A stretch of 38,290 nt of DNA from Candidatus Edwardsiibacteriota bacterium. GTDB taxonomy: Bacteria; Edwardsbacteria; AC1; EtOH8. A model generated the notes under the pieces. The model did no database searches, was not told the origin of the DNA, and saw nothing but the letters and a program-made list of their open reading frames with translations. Position numbers and translations under genes: made by a program. Below, one piece after another: positions 7,696 to 15,197 of this stretch. Location: positions 1 through 38,290 of the forward strand of contig JAGVNJ010000043.1 in the NCBI GenBank assembly GCA_020053305.1, given 5' to 3'. The stretch's first letter is position 1, and each line of letters opens with the position of its first letter.

Positions 7696-9653
7696 ATTAC
7701 ATCGTATCGCCCTGGGCCATCGCCATCTTCTGCGCCTTCGTGATTGGAGTGCTGGGCATCTCCTACCATTTCGCCCGGTCAACCAAGTCGGCCTCCGGTT
7801 TCTACGCCGCCGGCGGCCAGATTCACTGGTCGGTCAACGGCATCGCCTTCGCCGGGGACTACCTCTCGGCCGCCTCCTTCCTGGGGATATGCGGCATGAT
7901 CGCCTTCTCGGGCTACGACGGCTTTCTGTATTCCATCGGCTACCTGGCCGGCTGGGTGGTGGCCATGTTCGTGGTGGCCGAGCCGATCAAGCGCCTGGGC
8001 AAGTACACCTTCACCGACGCCCTTAACGCCAAGTTCAACTCCCGGGGCATCCAGCTGGCGGCGGCCATAAGCACCCTGCTGGTGTCCATCTTCTACCTGA
8101 TCCCCCAGATGGTCGGCGCCGGCAGCCTGGTGACCCCGCTGTTGGGCCTGCCCCACGAGTTCGGGGTGATCATGGTGGGCACCCTGGTGATCATCATCGT
8201 GGCTACGGCCGGCATGGCCTCCACCACCTACGTCCAGTTCCTCAAGGGCGGCCTGCTGCTGATCTTCTCCCTGGTACTGGTGTTTTTGGTTATGTCCCGC
8301 GGCGTTTCCACCAAGCCCGATCAGGGCGGAGACGCGCCCTTTCGTCATTTCTCCACGGTCAATGTCGCCTCCTGGGACGGCCAGAACATATTATTGGCCG
8401 ACAGCGGGTATGCGGTGGCGGGGGTCTTCCCGGAGAATATGGGAAAACTCGTTTTCGCCAAACTGATCAAAGACGGCCAAAGTTCTTTCTGGAAACTCAA
8501 TCCCGCAGAGATGCGCCTGGAGGAGACCCAGACCATCGCCGTCAGGCCTGACGGATCCAAGCTGTACAACGGCGAGCCCAAGGAGAACGGGAAATTTTAC
8601 CAGGTGGGCCACATGAGCCGGTTGGTCAAGGACGGCCAGGAGGTCGAGAAGAGCGGCACCACCGATTTCTTCAGCTTCATCAAGACCATCAAGGACGGGA
8701 CGGTGATACGCTGGCTTAAATTCGCGGGATTGAAAGACGGCCAGGACCAGGTGACCGTCTACTACCAGCAGCCGACGGCAGGCAAAGAAATGCTCAAACC
8801 GGGGGTGAAATTCAAGGTGGACAGCGCCAAAGGGGCCACCACCTCCGACAAGGTCAACTTCATCTCCCTGATGATAGCCCTGTTCTTCGGCACCGCGGCC
8901 CTGCCGCACGTGCTGATCCGCTACTATACGGTCCCCGACCCGGCCAGCGCCCGGAAATCCACCATAGTGGCCATCGCCGCCATCGGCCTGTTCTACATGC
9001 TGACCCTGTACATGGGGCTGGGGGCCATGGTCAACGGGGTGCTGGACCTGACCAACGACAACATGTCGGCCCCGTTGTTGGCCAAATCGTTCGGGGTGAC
9101 CATATTCGCCATCATCTCGGCCCTGGCCTTCGCCACGGTGCTGGGCACGGTCAGCGGGCTGATCATCGCCTCCTCGGGCGCGGTGGCCCACGACCTGATG
9201 GACAGGTTCTTCAAGATCAAAATGGACGACCATCAAAAGGTGATGTGGGGCAAGCTGGCCGCGGTGGTGGTGGGCATCATCGCCATGGTGTTGGGCATTT
9301 TGTTCAAGGGGATGAACGTCTCCTACCTGGTGGGCTGGGCCTTTGCGGTGGCGGCCTCGGCCAACCTGCCGACCATCGCCATGATCCTGTTCTGGAAGAA
9401 GACCACCTCCCGCGGGGTGCTGGCCTCGATTCTGGTGGGCCTGGGTTCGGCCCTGGGGATGATACTGCTGTCCCAGGAGACCTTCAACGAGGTCTACAAT
9501 ATTCCCCATATCAAATCCCTGATCCCCATCAACAACCCGGCCATCATCTCGGTGCCCTTGAGCTTCCTGACCCTGGTGGTGGTCTCCCTGCTGACCCAGC
9601 GACAGGAGGCCGCCCGGCAGTCCAGAAACGAAGCTCGGGAGGGAGGGGCATGA
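7692..9653 (+). CDS. Cation/acetate-type symporter (SSS family) with large extra-membrane insert
   Basis: A 653-residue sodium:solute symporter of the ActP-like branch, expected to import acetate or another short monocarboxylate with a cation. The N-terminal core has the expected YHFARSTKSASGFYAAGG and FAGDYLSAASFLG motifs. The second half has FFGTAALPHVLIRYYTVPD and the SGLIIASSGAVAHDL segment. Between membrane segments, residues 206-385 form a roughly 180-residue hydrophilic insert without membrane helices. ActP of E. coli is only about 549 residues, so the insert explains most of the extra length. It begins at ATG 7692, overlapping the DUF485 stop, and ends overlapping the porin start (ATGA 9650-9653). 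Substrate is inferred from family and from the acetyl-CoA synthetase-like gene nearby. Confidence 0.85.
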   Translation: MNYIVSPWAIAIFCAFVIGVLGISYHFARSTKSASGFYAAGGQIHWSVNGIAFAGDYLSAASFLGICGMIAFSGYDGFLYSIGYLAGWVVAMFVVAEPIKRLGKYTFTDALNAKFNSRGIQLAAAISTLLVSIFYLIPQMVGAGSLVTPLLGLPHEFGVIMVGTLVIIIVATAGMASTTYVQFLKGGLLLIFSLVLVFLVMSRGVSTKPDQGGDAPFRHFSTVNVASWDGQNILLADSGYAVAGVFPENMGKLVFAKLIKDGQSSFWKLNPAEMRLEETQTIAVRPDGSKLYNGEPKENGKFYQVGHMSRLVKDGQEVEKSGTTDFFSFIKTIKDGTVIRWLKFAGLKDGQDQVTVYYQQPTAGKEMLKPGVKFKVDSAKGATTSDKVNFISLMIALFFGTAALPHVLIRYYTVPDPASARKSTIVAIAAIGLFYMLTLYMGLGAMVNGVLDLTNDNMSAPLLAKSFGVTIFAIISALAFATVLGTVSGLIIASSGAVAHDLMDRFFKIKMDDHQKVMWGKLAAVVVGIIAMVLGILFKGMNVSYLVGWAFAVAASANLPTIAMILFWKKTTSRGVLASILVGLGSALGMILLSQETFNEVYNIPHIKSLIPINNPAIISVPLSFLTLVVVSLLTQRQEAARQSRNEAREGGA

Positions 9654-10645
9654 GGAAAACCCTCTGGATAACTGTGCTGTCGGCCGCTCTTATTTTGCCC
9701 TCAATCTCTTTGGCGGCCGCACCGGTGGAGGTCGGCCTGGGGACCCTCCGCCTGGGCGGAAATCTCCAGACGGTCTACGGCTACTCCCAGACCGGCAAAT
9801 GGTCCTTCGCCGCCAAGCGGGTCCGGCTGATCCTGAACGGGGAATTTCCCGAACAACGGCTCAAGTATCTGATCCAGCTGGAGGCCCTTACCAGCCCGGC
9901 CCTGCTGGATGCCAGGGTCCAGGCCGTAGGCTGGTTGCCGAAGACCGATATCTATCTTGGCCAGTTCATACCCGCGTTTGGATTTTATATGCCGCGTTCC
10001 ACCACCGCGCTGGAGATGATCAACTATCCGGTCGTTCTGACCAAGTACGCCATGTGGCGCCAGGTAGGGCTTCAAACTACGACCAAGTTGGGTTCATTAG
10101 AAGGGAACCTGGGCGTGTTCAACGGCTATCCGGCCAGCAATCATTTTACAAACGTCAGTTATGATAATCCGGGCAAGGACCTACTTTTCTCCTCATCCTA
10201 CAAGCCACTTGGATACGTTCAGTTTTTGGGATACTGCTGGCTGGGGAATGCGGTCCTGGCCAGAGAGGCGGACATACTGAAGAACAGGTTCGGGGGGGGA
10301 TTCAGCATTGAACATAAGCTCAGCCAATCGATGCTCCTGACCGTCCGCAGTGAGGCCATAGCCGGACAGGACCGGCTGCCCTTCTCCGGTGGCCTGGTCA
10401 AGAGCGGAGGCTACTATGCCCATCTCGGCCTGCGACCCCACCCGAAATTCGAAACCCTGGTCCGCTGGGAGAAGTTCGACACCGAGCGCTCAGACGACGG
10501 CACTGCCTGGCTGACGCTGGGAGTCAACTATTACCTGTCGGGGACCAACGCCATGATCTATGCCAACTATATACGCAAGAAGATGGAACAGCCGGGCGCA
10601 CTGCAAAACGACGAGTTTGCCGTCCAGGTGCAGCTGGCCTTTTGA
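9650..10645 (+). CDS. Outer-membrane porin-like beta-barrel
   Basis: A 331-residue exported protein with a signal peptide (about residues 1-23, ending SISLAAA) followed by alternating amphipathic strands and a terminal VQVQLAF. A final Phe is the outer-membrane insertion signal of bacterial barrels. Segments such as WSFAAKRVRLILNGEF, QAVGWLPKTDIYLGQFIPAFG and LGVFNGYP match the general pattern of phosphate-selective porin O/P-like proteins. The start codon overlaps the symporter stop (ATGA) and is preceded by GGGAGGGG, so it is coupled to the symporter. A porin coupled to an inner-membrane carrier suggests one uptake route across both membranes. The substrate is not visible in the sequence. 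Confidence 0.8.
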   Translation: MRKTLWITVLSAALILPSISLAAAPVEVGLGTLRLGGNLQTVYGYSQTGKWSFAAKRVRLILNGEFPEQRLKYLIQLEALTSPALLDARVQAVGWLPKTDIYLGQFIPAFGFYMPRSTTALEMINYPVVLTKYAMWRQVGLQTTTKLGSLEGNLGVFNGYPASNHFTNVSYDNPGKDLLFSSSYKPLGYVQFLGYCWLGNAVLAREADILKNRFGGGFSIEHKLSQSMLLTVRSEAIAGQDRLPFSGGLVKSGGYYAHLGLRPHPKFETLVRWEKFDTERSDDGTAWLTLGVNYYLSGTNAMIYANYIRKKMEQPGALQNDEFAVQVQLAF

Positions 10646-10655
10646 TGCTGGGAGG

Positions 10656-10801
10656 ACCTGCCTGCCTGGCCTCGATACAGCTGTTCATCGAGTAGGCAGC
10701 AGGTCGTCTCGATACGCTGCAACTACTTGTACTGAGCCCGTCGAAGCACTCAACAATCGCCATATCGAGATGAACAGCCACTCGGCCAACGGCAGGCAGG
10801 T
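10656..10801. repeat. Long imperfect inverted repeat enclosing a dispersed repeat
   Basis: The arms 10656-10689 and 10769-10801 are imperfect reverse complements of about 33 nt (both begin or end with ACCTGCCTGCC / GGCAGGCAGGT, plus GCTGTTCATC / GATGAACAGC). The 79-nt centre contains ACTGAGCCCGTCGAAGC, related in inverse to the repeat at 7043. The element has no coding capacity and could be a small non-autonomous element or a structured RNA. It lies between the porin and acpS. Confidence 0.75.
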
Positions 10802-10862
10802 TAACCTTAATGAGCGTTGACTTAAAAAAATATTGATGCTATAATTTTTCGTTCCTACTGAA

Positions 10863-11252
10863 ATGGTGATAGGTATCGGGGCCGATATCGTGGCGGTGGA
10901 AAGGTTCAGAAAGCTTAAGGACAGGGAAGAATTTCTGGCCCAAGTCTTTTCGCCAGAGGAGCTGTCACGCGCGCCCAAGGCGAACCGGGACAGGTTCTAC
11001 GCCTCGCTATTCGCCGTCAAGGAATCTGTGCTCAAGGCTTTGGGCTGCGGCCTCAGCCGGGGATCGTTCTGGCATGATATTCAGATATCAAAAGATATCC
11101 GGGTAATCCTCTCTGGCCGGCTGCTCAAGTTTCTGCCGGCCGGCGGCGGCCATGCCATTCATGCCTCGGTATCGGAAGCCGGGGAGTTCGCAGTGGCCTA
11201 TGTAATAATTGAAACTAAAATTAAAAAACGAAATTTACCACGGAAACACTGA
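10863..11252 (+). CDS. acpS: Holo-[acyl-carrier-protein] synthase
   Basis: A 129-residue AcpS-type phosphopantetheinyl transferase, which moves 4'-phosphopantetheine from CoA to a serine of acyl carrier protein. The family signatures are present: GIGADIVAVERF with magnesium-binding D8, and FYASLFAVKESVLKALGCGL with E54. The length is normal, with a slightly extended basic C-terminus that runs into repeat sequence (the last residues RNLPRKH are encoded by the left arm of the repeat that follows). A free ACP gene lies 2.4 kb downstream at 13309, a natural partner. No strong Shine-Dalgarno is seen. Confidence 0.9.
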   Translation: MVIGIGADIVAVERFRKLKDREEFLAQVFSPEELSRAPKANRDRFYASLFAVKESVLKALGCGLSRGSFWHDIQISKDIRVILSGRLLKFLPAGGGHAIHASVSEAGEFAVAYVIIETKIKKRNLPRKH

Positions 11253-11334
11253 ATTTACGGAATAATTATACGGGTTCATCATAATGGATATCGCATTTTT
11301 CCATTTTTCTTTTCTTTCCGTGGTTCTGTGGTTG
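11237..11334. repeat. Inverted pair of CCACGGAAACACTGAA-type repeats
   Basis: The left arm 11237-11254 (ACCACGGAAACACTGAAT) and right arm 11317-11334 (TTCCGTGGTTCTGTGGTT) form an imperfect inverted repeat. The left arm overlaps the last codons of acpS. It is the same family as 824-922. Confidence 0.75.
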
Positions 11335-11383
11335 GTTTCTTAAATTATCCAAAGATAAAAAATCAACAATGGGAGATAACGGC

Positions 11384-13084
11384 ATGAGCAACATCGGTTC
11401 CTACGAGGATCGCTATAAGAATTTCGATTGGAAGATATCGGAACAGGAGCTGGAGTACGGCAAAGACGGGCAGTACAACATCGGCTATTACTGCAGCGAC
11501 CGGATCTGTGAAAAGGGCCTGGGCTCAAAGCCGGCCCTGATCTGGGAAGGGTTCACCGGCGAGGTCAAGAAGTACACCTACGATGACATTCGGGCCTACA
11601 GCAACACCACCGCCAAGTTCCTGCAGGACCAGGGGGTCAAGCCGGGCGACCGGGTCTGCCTGTTCATGGACAAGATCCCCGAGCTTTACATCTGCTTCCT
11701 GGGCATCTTAAAGATGGGGGCCATCGCCCAGCCGCTGTTCTCGGCCTTCGGCGAGGAATCCCTAATCACCAGGCTGGACGACGCCAAAACCAAGGCGGTG
11801 CTGACCACCAGAAAACACGCGGGCAAGGTCCGCCGGATCCGCAAAGACCTGCCGGAGCTGGCCACCATCATCATAGTGGACGCCGACGACAAGCCTTTGA
11901 ACGCCGGGGAAGCCGCCTTCGCCATGGAGAAACTGCCCCGGGTGGAGAAATTCGACATAGTCAAGGTGACCCCGGAGACCGCCTCGGTGCTGCACTACAC
12001 CTCGGGCACCACCGGAAAGCCCAAGGGGGCCCAGCACGTCCACAATTCACTGGTGGCCCAGTACATCACCGCCAAGTGGGTGCTGGACCTTAAAGCCGAT
12101 GACATCTACTGGTGCACCGCCGATCCCGGCTGGGTGACCGGAACCTCCTACGGCATCATCGGGCCCTGGTCCAACGGGGTCACCCAGGTGGTGCTGGACG
12201 CCGGCTTCAGCGCCCAGAACTGGTACGCCTTCATCGAGCGGATGAAGGTCACCATGTGGTACTCGGCCCCCACCGCCATCCGGATGCTGATGAAGGAAGG
12301 ATTTGACACCGTCAAGAAGAACGACCTCTCCAGTCTTCGTCATCTGGCCAGCGTGGGCGAGCCGCTCAACGCCGAGGCCGTGATCTGGTCGGAAAAGGCT
12401 TTCGGCCAGCCGTTCTACGACACCTTCTGGCAGACCGAGACCGGGGCCATGATGATCTGCAACTACCCCGGCATGAAGGTCAAGCCCGGGTCCATGGGCA
12501 AGCCCTTCCCCGGCATCACCGCCAGCGTGGTCAACCCCAAAACCTACGAGCCGGTGGACAAGCCCGGCACGGTGGGCCTGATCGCCTTTAGGCCCGGCTG
12601 GCCCTCGATGATGCGGGCTTACTGGAACAACAAGGAGACCTACGACGGCAAGTTCAAGAATGGCTGGTACCTCTCGGGCGACCGCTCCAGCATCGACGCC
12701 GACGGCTACTACTGGTTTGTGGGGCGCGATGACGATGTCATCAATACGGCCGGACACCTAGTGGGGCCGTTTGAGATCGAGTCTGCTTTATTGGAGCACC
12801 CGGCGGTGGCCGAGTCGGCCGCGGTGGGCAAGCCCGATCCCATCAACATGGAGGTGGTCAAGGCCTTCATCGCCCTCAAGCCGGGCTTTACGCCTTCCAG
12901 CGACCTGGAGATGGAGATCATGAACTTCATCCGCAAAAAACTGTCGCCGCTGGCCATGCCCCAGGAGATCGAGTTCATGGCCTCGATGCCCAAGACCCGG
13001 AGCGGAAAGATCATGCGCCGGATGCTGCGGGCCAAGGAGTGGGGCGAAGAGATCGGAGATATCTCGACTTTGGAGAACGACTAG
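11384..13084 (+). CDS. AMP-forming acetyl-CoA synthetase / acyl-CoA synthetase
   Basis: A 566-residue adenylate-forming enzyme of the acetyl-CoA synthetase (AcsA-like) group. These activate acetate or a related acid with ATP to an acyl-adenylate, then transfer it to CoA. Signature motifs are YTSGTTGKPKG (205-215), WQTETGAMM, the hinge region GDRSSIDADGYYWFVGRDDD, and the C-terminal catalytic lysine in PKTRSGKIMRR (K542). The segment usually reading GHRxG or GYRVG here reads AGHLVGPFE, with Leu replacing the customary Arg. ATG 11384 is preferred over ATG 11369 because GGGAGA sits at proper spacing before it. The symporter operon upstream supports acetate use. The free ACP gene downstream leaves room for an acyl-ACP-forming role. 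Confidence 0.88.
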   Translation: MSNIGSYEDRYKNFDWKISEQELEYGKDGQYNIGYYCSDRICEKGLGSKPALIWEGFTGEVKKYTYDDIRAYSNTTAKFLQDQGVKPGDRVCLFMDKIPELYICFLGILKMGAIAQPLFSAFGEESLITRLDDAKTKAVLTTRKHAGKVRRIRKDLPELATIIIVDADDKPLNAGEAAFAMEKLPRVEKFDIVKVTPETASVLHYTSGTTGKPKGAQHVHNSLVAQYITAKWVLDLKADDIYWCTADPGWVTGTSYGIIGPWSNGVTQVVLDAGFSAQNWYAFIERMKVTMWYSAPTAIRMLMKEGFDTVKKNDLSSLRHLASVGEPLNAEAVIWSEKAFGQPFYDTFWQTETGAMMICNYPGMKVKPGSMGKPFPGITASVVNPKTYEPVDKPGTVGLIAFRPGWPSMMRAYWNNKETYDGKFKNGWYLSGDRSSIDADGYYWFVGRDDDVINTAGHLVGPFEIESALLEHPAVAESAAVGKPDPINMEVVKAFIALKPGFTPSSDLEMEIMNFIRKKLSPLAMPQEIEFMASMPKTRSGKIMRRMLRAKEWGEEIGDISTLEND

Positions 13085-13095
13085 GAACGTGAACC

Positions 13096-13272
13096 ATCCG
13101 CAGATTACGCAGATTTCCGCAGATAACTCTTATTTAAAAGCGGGTGTATCTGTGAAGCTGGGATAGGTTGGAAAACATCGGTAAATAAAACGATCCACGG
13201 ATTATTGCAATGAATCACTGATTGCAGTTAAGCCTAAAAAATAAATCTGTGTTAATCTGTGAAATCTGCGGA
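13096..13272. repeat. Inverted repeat of CCGCAGATTACGCAGAT type
   Basis: The left arm 13096-13124 and right arm 13244-13272 are largely reverse complementary (left begins ATCCGCAGATTACGCAG; right ends AAATCTGCGGAT). Each arm itself is built from tandem CGCAGATT-like units. It occupies most of the gap between the synthetase and ACP genes. A solo copy of the left arm occurs at 16453-16485. Confidence 0.85.
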
Positions 13273-13308
13273 TAAAAACAACAACCGCCCAAACCTAAGG
13301 AGACTACA

Positions 13309-13566
13309 ATGTCCGACGAAATCAAGAAAATGATCATCGAATACGTCAAAAAAGAGTACTTGGACGAGGATTCCGACCAGGAGGTCAAGGAAGACACCAA
13401 GCTGATCTCCAGCGGGATCGTGGATTCTTTCTCCATGGTCTCCCTGAAGACCTACCTGGAGAAGAAATTCCAGATCAAACTGCCGGACGAGGACGCCACC
13501 CCCGAGGCTTTTGACTCGGTCAACAACATCATTGAGCTGATCAAGCGGTTCGGGGTGCAGGTCTAG
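13309..13566 (+). CDS. Acyl carrier protein, stand-alone
   Basis: An 85-residue acidic ACP-like protein. The phosphopantetheine-accepting serine is S40 in SGIVDSFSMVSL, where the usual DSL is DSF, a change often seen in specialised rather than fatty-acid-synthesis ACPs. The C-terminal ATPEAFDSVNNIIELI helix fits the family. AAGGAG lies about 7 nt upstream of the ATG. No fatty-acid synthesis genes (fabD, fabG, fabF) adjoin it. The nearby partners are an adenylate-forming enzyme (11384), AcpS (10863) and a Kbl-like alpha-oxoamine synthase (15198), which suggests a dedicated acyl-transfer role, as inference. Confidence 0.85.
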   Translation: MSDEIKKMIIEYVKKEYLDEDSDQEVKEDTKLISSGIVDSFSMVSLKTYLEKKFQIKLPDEDATPEAFDSVNNIIELIKRFGVQV

Positions 13567-13645
13567 CTATTAATCTAAAATCGCTTACTTCATTATGAGC
13601 CGGCTTCAGGTGGTTATTAACCTTTAATAAAAAAGGAGAAACACC

Positions 13646-15160
13646 ATGAAAAAGCAGTTTGTTTTGGCTGTATTGGCGGTATTAATCATCTGCGGTCAAA
13701 TCTGGGCTCAGGCACCGGACACAGTTTGGGTGCGCAGCTACAACGGCCCGGCCAATGGCAACGACCAGGGTATCGGCTGTGCGATGGACAGCTCCGGCAA
13801 TCTTTATGTGACAGGCCTTTCTTACAACGGGTCAAACTATGACTACCTCACCGTAAAGTACAATAGCGCCACCGGCGACACCCTGTGGACCCGCAGATAC
13901 AACGGCCCTGCCAATGGCAATGACGCCGGCATGCGTTGCGCAGTGGACAATTCAGGCAATCTTTATGTGGCCGGCTCCAGTTACGATGGGGTCAGCGAGG
14001 ACGATTATCTGACCATCAAGTACGATGCCGCCACCGGAGATACCCTATGGACGAGGAGACACGGAGCGCCGGGCGACACCAGCAATAAGGGCAGCGGCTG
14101 TGCGGTGGATGATTTAGGATATGTTTATGTGACCGGTTCGTCGACCGATGGTTTGGGAAACGCCGATTATCTGACCGTCAAGTACCATGCCGCCACCGGC
14201 GATACCTTGTGGACCAGAAGATACAACGGGCCGGCCAACGGAAAAGACGAAGCGTCCGACTGCTCCACGGACCCCTCGGGCAATCTTTTTGTTGTCGGAT
14301 ATTCCTTCAACGGCACGGATTATAACCTGCTCACGGTGAAGTACAATCCCGGCGGCGATACCGTCTGGACCCGGAGGTCGGCGGATGCTACCGACAGTGC
14401 GAACATGGACTATACGATGGCCGGTTGTGCCGTGGATGGTTCGGGGAACGTTTACATTACCGGTGAATGCGGCCCGCTGACGGGAAACAGGTACAGCGTG
14501 ACCATCAAATATAATGCTTCAGGGACTCCGCTCTGGACCGGTATATACGACGGTACTCCCTGGATGGATGGGACTATCGGTTGTGCTGTAACCGGCCCGG
14601 GAGACCGTTTGTACGTGACCGGCTCCACCTACAGGGGGCCGCATGACCACTATCTTACGGTCTGTTACGACGCTGCCACCGGAGATACGCTCTGGAGCAG
14701 GTCATATCTTTCCTCGGCCGGCCGGACCGAGTATTCCATCGGCTGCGCGGTCGATGGCGACGGCAACCTTTACGTCAGCGGTGTGTCTCTTGATACACTG
14801 ACTTGGATCGGGGACTACCAAACCATCAAATACAACACTGCCACCGGTGTGACGGGCGAGCCTGCAGAAAAGGTGGAATGGCGGACTGTCAAATTGTTGC
14901 CCAACAAGCCGAACCCGTTCAGTCACAACACAACGGTCAGCTACCAACTGGATAGAGCAGGCCGGGTAAGCCTTGCGGTTTACAACATAGCCGGGCAGAA
15001 AATCAAAACCCTGGCAAACGACCTGCAAGCTGCCGGAACCCACAGCGTGAGTTGGAACGGTTGCGACGAAAAAGGTAACAAAGCCTGTTCGGGTGTTTAT
15101 TTTATCCGCTTACAGGCAGGGGAGCAGCAAGCCACACATAAGCTGGTTAAGATAAAATAA
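13646..15160 (+). CDS. Secreted SBBP-type beta-propeller protein with C-terminal sorting domain
   Basis: A 504-residue exported protein: signal peptide 1-22 (ends IWAQA), then about seven repeats of roughly 50-55 residues with the pattern GCAVDxxGNLYVTGxS, DYLTVKYxxATGDTLW and TRRYNGPANG, matching SBBP beta-propeller repeats, and finally residues about 415-504 with KPNPFSHNTTVSYQL, VYNIAGQKIKTL and SGVYFIRLQAG. The last part is the FlgD-like/type A domain used for export through the type IX system in Bacteroidota and common in candidate phyla. AAAGGAG precedes the ATG. It is probably a cell-surface or released protein. The strong internal repetition at the DNA level could allow copy-number changes. 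Ligand unknown. Confidence 0.85.
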   Translation: MKKQFVLAVLAVLIICGQIWAQAPDTVWVRSYNGPANGNDQGIGCAMDSSGNLYVTGLSYNGSNYDYLTVKYNSATGDTLWTRRYNGPANGNDAGMRCAVDNSGNLYVAGSSYDGVSEDDYLTIKYDAATGDTLWTRRHGAPGDTSNKGSGCAVDDLGYVYVTGSSTDGLGNADYLTVKYHAATGDTLWTRRYNGPANGKDEASDCSTDPSGNLFVVGYSFNGTDYNLLTVKYNPGGDTVWTRRSADATDSANMDYTMAGCAVDGSGNVYITGECGPLTGNRYSVTIKYNASGTPLWTGIYDGTPWMDGTIGCAVTGPGDRLYVTGSTYRGPHDHYLTVCYDAATGDTLWSRSYLSSAGRTEYSIGCAVDGDGNLYVSGVSLDTLTWIGDYQTIKYNTATGVTGEPAEKVEWRTVKLLPNKPNPFSHNTTVSYQLDRAGRVSLAVYNIAGQKIKTLANDLQAAGTHSVSWNGCDEKGNKACSGVYFIRLQAGEQQATHKLVKIK

Positions 15161-15197
15161 CAAATTATAAAAATGCCATTGAATTAAGGGAGGAAGT

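Noticed and set aside
8391-9509. Open frame of 372 codons on the minus strand across the symporter gene
   Set aside because: The translation is dominated by His, Gly, Gln and Asp, typical of an antisense shadow of membrane-protein codons, and no ribosome site is present.
12047-12757. Open frame of 236 codons on the minus strand across the synthetase gene
   Set aside because: Shadow of the real gene; conserved adenylate-forming motifs are all on the + strand.
13740-14860. Regular DNA repeats inside the 13646 gene considered as a tandem repeat array
   Set aside because: They are codons of beta-propeller repeats in an intact frame, with protein-level conservation; not a separate element.
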